DNA from: Siphlonurus alternatus
Lineage: Eukaryota > Arthropoda > Insecta > Ephemeroptera > Siphlonuridae
Length of the DNA: 64,000 nt
Direction of reading: 5' to 3'
Assembly (NCBI GenBank): GCA_949825025.1
Contig: OX463786.1
Span: forward strand, 17,121,911 to 17,185,910
Positions within the stretch are counted from its first letter, which is position 1. The number at the start of each line of letters is the position of its first letter. Positions 59,301 through 64,000 of this stretch are shown here, one piece after another. A program made the translations under genes and the position numbers. The notes below the pieces were generated by a model that was not told the origin of the DNA, did no database searches, and was given only the letters and a program-made list of their open reading frames with translations.

Positions 59301-61648
59301 GTGAAAGTGGAGGGGATGTAAAAGTTAGTGGGCCAAATTAACTGCTTCTCCTACCTTTCAAAGTGATTCACATTCTTAATGATTGTTTTTTAAATGTTCT
59401 CTGATCTGAATTTGATGAATTTCCAAATGCAAGAAGTGATTAAAAAGTGTGCTTCAACCCTTATCTTATTTTTGTGTGTATTACATTCAATTTTTTACGA
59501 AAATAAAACTCAAATATGATAAATTTTATAACATTATTCAATTACTATTATTGGCATTTTTCTTGTTGCATGAGCATAATAGAATAATAATTTTTAATTT
59601 TATAATAAAGATTACATGCAGTCCTACCAAGGCCAGAAGCTTGGTGCTGTTTTATAAAAATTGTATTTACATAAATAATGAAATAATTATGCAATTTTAA
59701 TGTACTGCATTACTTAGTTTGACACCACAAAATTTACCCACTGCTTTGTTTGAGAGCATTGTCATGCAGCTTATAGCAGTCTGGTGAACTACGTAGAATG
59801 ATTTTAGGATGTCTAGATTGGGTAGTTGCTCTTCTTACATCCCCAAAAATTGCAAATTTGCATCTCTTTCTTTGTCTCTTTGAGCTGTACTTCAGTAAAT
59901 TATGCAGTGTTGCAATATTAAAATTTGTTACTTTTAAAATAATTTGACGAATGAAGGTTATTTATAATTAGAATGATGTAAAATAAAAGTCCATTTTTAT
60001 ATTTTTTATTTCAGTTCTAAATATCAAAGTTCATGTTGTCCCAAGGTGTATATTGGTGGTTGAATTAATTCATTAGTCATATTATGTAAGTCTTTATCTT
60101 CCCTAATTGTCCCCTGGTCTTGTGTCCCTGCAGGTCAAAATTGCAGAACGGACTGGACAAGGAGAGGCTGCCGAGCGGTACCGTTCCACCCACGAGCTGC
60201 TCGGTGCTCAACCGTTGCTGGACCGTCTGCACTGGAGTGACATTGAGAACCGTTACGCAGACTACGGACTCCATACGGACGCTGTGAAGCTCAAGAGGAA
60301 GCCGAGACCTCAACCACAGGGTCGTCCCCCCAACCCTCACGACACCGAGATGGTCAGAGTGGTGAGCTCCATTTTTATACATCACTCCATTGTTAACCCT
60401 AGAATCGACAACCAACTTGGAAATTTTTATTGCGTATGTCATAAGTATAAATAGAGCACCCCAAGTCAATTATTTTCAAATTTTTTGAACCTTCTTACAC
60501 CCTTAAAAATCATGCTGCAAAACACTGTGACATCACACAAATATTTAACACACAAGCATAGGGAAAGATGATACAAAACCATGACTTAAGGTAGAGATAA
60601 CGCCGAACAGCTGTTCGGCGTACTTCCCTTTAATTAACATGTAAACCTTAAAAAACTCACAAAAATTCTGAAATTTTTTTGAGAGACAGATATTAGTGCC
60701 TAAAAACCATAGAAAAAAATTTAAAACAATTTAACGAGCCAATTTTTTTAAATTAATTTTTTATATTTTAAGCATAGGGCTTTCTCATGGAGAGACAAAC
60801 TTAGAACTCAATTAAAAAAAATCGGCTCGTTAAATTGTTTTGAAATTTTTTATGGGTTTTAGGCACTAATATCTGCCTCTAAAAAAAAAAAAAATCAGAA
60901 TTTTTGTGAATTTGCTAAGGTTTACATGTTAATCAAAGGGAAGTACGTCGAACAGCTGTTCGGTGTTATCTTTACCTTAACAGCCTCTTTTCCCTTGATA
61001 TTAAAAGTGTTAGAGGGTTTGAAAGAATCTAAAAAAAAAAAAGACAATACATGACTCAAGGTCCTCTATTTAAATATGCAATAAAAATTTCACACAGGTT
61101 GTCCCTTTTAAAATATGAAAGAAATCTATTTTATTTCAAACCCAACCTGAATGTTTCAGGTAATGGACGACCCTGACCTTCGTCTGGTAGACACAACCTT
61201 CGGTTACGTCACTTTGTTCCCCCTGCTTCTCCGCCTTCTTCCCGCGGACAGCCTGACTCTCGGGACAATGATCTCGGACATCAAGCGTCCGGAACTTCTC
61301 TGGACGAGATTTGGTCTGAGATCTCTCGCCACCACCTCCCCTCTTTACATGAAGAGAAACACAGAACATGATCCTCCATATTGGAGAGGTCCAATTTGGA
61401 TTAATATTAATTATTTAGCTGTAAAATCTTTATATTATTATTCTAATATTCAAGGACCATATCAAAATCAAGCTAAAGAAACATACCAATCTTTAAGAAA
61501 AAATTTAGTTGATAATATTATATCTCAATATAATAAAACAGGATTTATTTGGGAACAATATAATGATAAAACTGGTAATGGGCAAGGGTCACGACCATTT
61601 AATGGTTGGTCATCGTTAGTTGTTCTAATGATGGGAGAGATTTATTAA
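53365..61648 (+). CDS. MOGS: mannosyl-oligosaccharide glucosidase (glucosidase I, GH63), seven exons (whole span)
   Basis: Glucosidase I removes the outermost alpha-1,2-glucose from Glc3Man9GlcNAc2 just after transfer to nascent proteins, the first N-glycan trimming step, in the ER lumen. Exons: 53365-53598, 54814-54971, 55744-55921, 57754-58766, 59131-59281, 60134-60361, 61160-61648. Phases all agree and give 816 residues (human: 837). Topology is type II: a short cytosolic tail with KQRR near the N-terminus (arginine-type ER signal) and a membrane segment at about 43-62. The N-terminal GH63 domain carries [18 protein letters not shown] and [13 protein letters not shown]. The catalytic (alpha/alpha)6 domain carries [26 protein letters not shown] (548-554), EHDPPYWRG (723-731) and FIWEQY with E786. 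The Asp of GLDDYPR and the Glu of WEQY are my best candidates for the catalytic carboxylates. An acceptor-like GCAG lies four nt before the ATG. Confidence 0.96.
54814..54971 (+). CDS. MOGS: MOGS exon 2 (N-terminal GH63 domain)
   Basis: Encodes [20 protein letters not shown] through [12 protein letters not shown], ending two bases into an Arg codon. The acceptor has a poor pyrimidine tract (GACCTCACAG). An alternative AG at 54795 would add six in-frame residues. Confidence 0.9.
55744..55921 (+). CDS. MOGS: MOGS exon 3 (N-terminal GH63 domain)
   Basis: Encodes [19 protein letters not shown] through [20 protein letters not shown]. Acceptor GCCCTACAG, donor GAG|GTGAGA, phase 0 at the end. Confidence 0.95.
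56073..56402. mobile_element. foldback MITE, family B, copy 4, in MOGS intron 3
   Basis: Begins GTCAACCTTCATGATTTTTT and ends AAGGTTGTCCA after a 29-A run. Interior includes ATGCTGTGATGTGATCG and TGCATGACTATGACATC. The intron (55922-57753) is otherwise AT-rich and shows no gene. Confidence 0.6.
56601..56636. repeat. (ATGAA)n microsatellite
   Basis: About seven tandem ATGAA units in MOGS intron 3. Confidence 0.9.
57754..58766 (+). CDS. MOGS: MOGS exon 4 (end of N-domain, first half of catalytic domain)
   Basis: The largest exon, 1013 bp, from [19 protein letters not shown] to LPGTYR. Contains [39 protein letters not shown] and [11 protein letters not shown]-rich ends enclose a strongly A/T-ending middle (about 58000-58320). 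The acceptor lies after a long A-rich tract, ending TTTTGTTCCAG. Confidence 0.97.
58833..58901. repeat. hairpin repeat in MOGS intron 4
   Basis: AAGGTTCAGTAGCCAGTCTA faces TGGACTGGTTACTGAACCTT around a loop of about 25 nt. It is the second copy of the hairpin at 7069-7162 and begins 66 nt after the exon 4 donor. Confidence 0.7.
59131..59281 (+). CDS. MOGS: MOGS exon 5 (catalytic domain, GLDDYPR)
   Basis: Encodes [31 protein letters not shown] and [17 protein letters not shown], one of the most conserved stretches in the family. Acceptor CCTCCCCCAG, donor ATG|GTTAGT. Confidence 0.97.
59705..59890. repeat. repeat family D, copy 3, in MOGS intron 5
   Basis: GACACCACAAAATTTACCC, GTTGCTCTTCTTACATCCCC, AAATTGCAAATTTGCATCTC and TCTCTTTGAGCTGTAC follow the family order without interruption, so it shows the empty site for the insertion at 31471. 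Confidence 0.55.
60134..60361 (+). CDS. MOGS: MOGS exon 6 (catalytic domain)
   Basis: 76 codons, phase 0 at both ends: [20 protein letters not shown] through [20 protein letters not shown] and a Pro/Arg-rich loop before EMVRV. Acceptor CCCTGCAG, donor GTG|GTGAGC. Confidence 0.95.
60405..61104. mobile_element. foldback MITE, family B, copy 5, filling MOGS intron 6
   Basis: Left terminus TCGACAACCAACTTGGAAAT, right terminus CACACAGGTTGTCC. Interior matches copy 2 (ATGCTGCAAAACACTGTGACA, AAATATTTAACACACAAGC) and is split by a second element at 60590-60976. Together they make up about 700 of the intron's 798 bp. Confidence 0.65.
60590..60976. mobile_element. 387-bp TTAA-flanked foldback MITE nested in family B
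   Basis: Inverted arms of about 170 bp start GGTAGAGATAACGCCGAACA and end with the complement. TTAA lies at 60586-60589 and 60977-60980. Each arm carries a 20-bp palindrome (CGCCGAACAGCTGTTCGGCG at 60601-60620; slightly degraded at 60946-60965). Piggybac-type by target site only. Confidence 0.8.
61160..61648 (+). CDS. MOGS: MOGS exon 7 (C-terminal catalytic part and stop)
   Basis: 163 codons including the stop. Contains [50 protein letters not shown] and [18 protein letters not shown] at the C-terminus. Codon choice shifts abruptly from GC-rich to A/T-ending near 61370. Confidence 0.97.
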   Translation, partial: VMDDPDLRLVDTTFGYVTLFPLLLRLLPADSLTLGTMISDIKRPELLWTRFGLRSLATTSPLYMKRNTEHDPPYWRGPIWININYLAVKSLYYYSNIQGPYQNQAKETYQSLRKNLVDNIISQYNKTGFIWEQYNDKTGNGQGSRPFNGWSSLVVLMMGEIY

Positions 61649-62787
61649 TTTAATTAAAAGAATTACCAGCCAATGAAATTGAAATGTACAGATAATGTTT
61701 AACACCGTTTTTTTGTTGTTGTTTGTTGTTCAATTTCAATCAGCCAATCAAGACAAACAAAAGAATAACCACACACACACAAAATATTGTTAAACATTGG
61801 GTTCAGCCTGCGTCCCAGCTAGATCACACTTCTTTTCAATGAGATGTTCGCCCCACCAATTACCATCAGGCATCTACTATTGGATCACCGATCGGTGCCA
61901 ACACCTGTAGGCAGGAGGTTACATTGAATTTCCTCTTTCTTACCTCGTCACTTCAATATTGGATAAGATGGTGGGAACACCGAAAAATCAGCTGACTTGA
62001 CGCCTCTATATCAGTTATTACAAATCGTCCCGTGATTAAAAATGGAAAAGGCTTCATCAGAGAGACATTATGAACAATGCATTTTTGTTACAACAGTTAA
62101 ATTGTGAGAAAAAGATTTTGTTCATATATCTCATATTAAAAGATCTGGTAATGTGTGGAACGAAATCATTCTTTTAATATTTTAATATATTGGAATTCTG
62201 ATTTTATTCTTAATTTGAAAAAAAAAAAAACAAAAAAACATACACTTTAATTTCATTGGTTGGATAATTTTTTATTTGTTGTTTTTCTTTCAAACTTCCA
62301 TCAATTTTAATGTAAAGATTTTTCTTACAAATTTAATTGCCATTTAAAATTGATTAAAATATTTTCATTTTTTCTGTAAATGATTGTATTTTAGTTCATT
62401 GCTGATCACATAATTGTTTTAAAATTTATGTTAAAATATAATATATGTCTCAAAGTACAGTGATTTAATAATTTAATCTGGAATAATAAAAATTGATATG
62501 CACTTTTAATACGTTTTAAAATAATTTAGGCTTATTTGCATCTACTTTTCTTCCAGAAAGATTCAATATTTCAATCCATTACATATAAATTATTTATTTC
62601 AAACTGCAAGGATTTAAAAATTACAATAAACTCTAAATTAAACAAAAAGCAATTGCAAGTTGTTGTTTTTTAGGTTAAATTCTTTTATTAATATGATATT
62701 CTGTAGTAAACAAATAATAAAGACATTTATTAGCATTATAGGCACAAAATTTTATAATGTAATTAATTTTACTGACGTTTTTTGTGT

Positions 62788-62792
<5 letters not shown>

Positions 62793-62855
<63 letters not shown>
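62793..62855. repeat. (AT)n microsatellite, 63 bp
   Basis: About 31 uninterrupted AT units, the longest simple repeat in the window and likely length-polymorphic. Confidence 0.95.
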
Positions 62856-62859
<4 letters not shown>

Positions 62860-63730
62860 CAGATATTCCTTGGAATTTTACTGTTTTGTACCCTATGGGT
62901 ATTTTGCCTTGTTTTTTTATTAATTAATATTTTAATTATACTTTATTGATAACATTTTGTTGCTAATAATACTTAAACCATATATATGCAAGCAAAAATT
63001 ATTTCTGCATTCAATATTTGGTACTGTATCATTGTTTTGGTGTTTAATAATTTCAATCAACAATCTTGTTTTTCATATTTAATATTCCATATTTAAAATA
63101 ATTCTGTAATCTCAGTTCTATAAATCAAAAATTGAACAACAAAATAATGCACTAATTTTAGAAGAAAAAACTTCACACTACATAATTAATAATAATATAT
63201 TATGTTATTTTGTTAAACTTTTTCATTTTTATTTCTTTGCTTACATGAGGAAATTAATTTACTTTTTAATATTCAGTGCACTAAATTATTTTAATGATGA
63301 TTTAATACTTTACTTCAATTTTTTATTAAAGAAAAATCCACTACAAATTAATTTATTTTTTAAACAATAATTCTTGAAAAAACTAATATATATCACTAAA
63401 CACTTGATTGCATCATTAAAATAATTTATTACATGGACAATTTAATTACATTCTGTGATTTGAAACAAATTTTCAAATTTTGTTGTTATGTGACTTTGAA
63501 AATTTGGACGAAGAGTCACAAAAAGTCAAATGCTTCTGTTTTTCTTCATTGTGTTTTTCTTAATTATGTAACTAAAATTATTTCATACATACTTCTTGTG
63601 TGGATTTTCTGCTATTTAATGTTTACGCTTGTAATGCAGGTGTGAATCCAGGAGGAAAGGGGAATATTATGGAATATATGTAAGGTTATAAGATAAATTT
63701 CAATATATATATATATAATGGAGTATATAC

Positions 63731-64000
63731 CGACCTCAAAATTTTTTATTGCAGAAATGAATAGAGGGTACAAAAATATGCTGCTCTGAATTTTGTCAGA
63801 TTTTTCTGAGACTGCATGGGAACTATTTTTAAAAAATTATTGAAAATCCATTTTGATGACGTCACGAGGCGCCTCTCCTTAAGAAAAGGATAGGACATTA
63901 ACTCCCGTGACGTCATAAAACGGACTTTCAATAATTTTTTAAAAAAACCTCCCGGTCTCAGAAAAATATGGAAAAATTCAGAGTAGCATATTTTTGCACC
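63731..64000. mobile_element. foldback MITE, family A, copy 4, cut by the window end
   Basis: TTATTGCAGAAATGAATAGA, ATGCTGCTCTGAATTTT and their complements (CAGAGTAGCATATTTT) fold back. The centre carries two full CREs (63857-63864 and 63908-63915) around GGCGCCTC. The right terminus lies beyond the window. Confidence 0.7.

Larger units (their letters stand above)
61649..64000. other. MOGS 3' flank
   Basis: Contains the MOGS 3'UTR (end not determinable; several AATAAA-type hexamers from about 62480 on), a piece related to the repeat at 36634-36871 near 62020-62100, and AT-rich DNA without a supported gene. Confidence 0.5.

Overview
This window is nuclear DNA from an invertebrate animal. It is very AT-rich, has spliceosomal introns with GT-AG borders, carries three conserved animal genes and is crowded with small non-autonomous transposons. 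The Neuralized protein is of the fly type (polybasic N-terminal motif, two NHR domains, C3HC4 RING at the extreme C-terminus), which suggests a protostome. I cannot place the species more closely. There are no rRNA genes, functional tRNA genes, CRISPR arrays or bacterial-style operons.

Layout. (1) 1-20213, minus strand: neuralized (neur), an E3 ubiquitin ligase of the Notch pathway. Eight coding exons lie in 2532-7362. A remote first coding exon (19847-20213) lies beyond a 12.5-kb intron; its splice phase and its polybasic motif both fit. (2) 20214-51089: about 31 kb with no convincing gene. It holds MITEs, tRNA-derived SINEs, a 1.5-kb long-TIR element, a 0.77-kb palindrome and a few GC-richer islands with E-boxes and a Su(H)-like site, which could be regulatory DNA for neur. 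(3) 51090-51980, plus strand: MEMO1, complete in one uninterrupted coding exon. (4) 53365-61648, plus strand: MOGS (ER glucosidase I, GH63), seven exons whose phases all match, 816 residues. (5) 61649-64000: AT-rich flank with a long (AT)n tract and the start of another MITE.

The genes do not form a pathway. Neuralized promotes endocytosis of Delta/Serrate ligands, MEMO1 is a cytosolic metal-binding redox/signalling protein, and MOGS starts N-glycan trimming in the ER. MEMO1 and MOGS are tandem on one strand, and each start codon follows an acceptor-like AG by only 4-6 nt, which points to leader introns or possibly spliced-leader trans-splicing.

The most unusual content is the repeat landscape. 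Two foldback families share one terminal sequence but have different interiors. Several nested insertions have readable target duplications. A hairpin repeat sits just downstream of a 5' splice site in two unrelated genes. The CRE palindrome TGACGTCA is strongly over-represented. I found no clear new protein system. Exon borders were read by eye from splice consensus, frame and family knowledge; no alignment was run.
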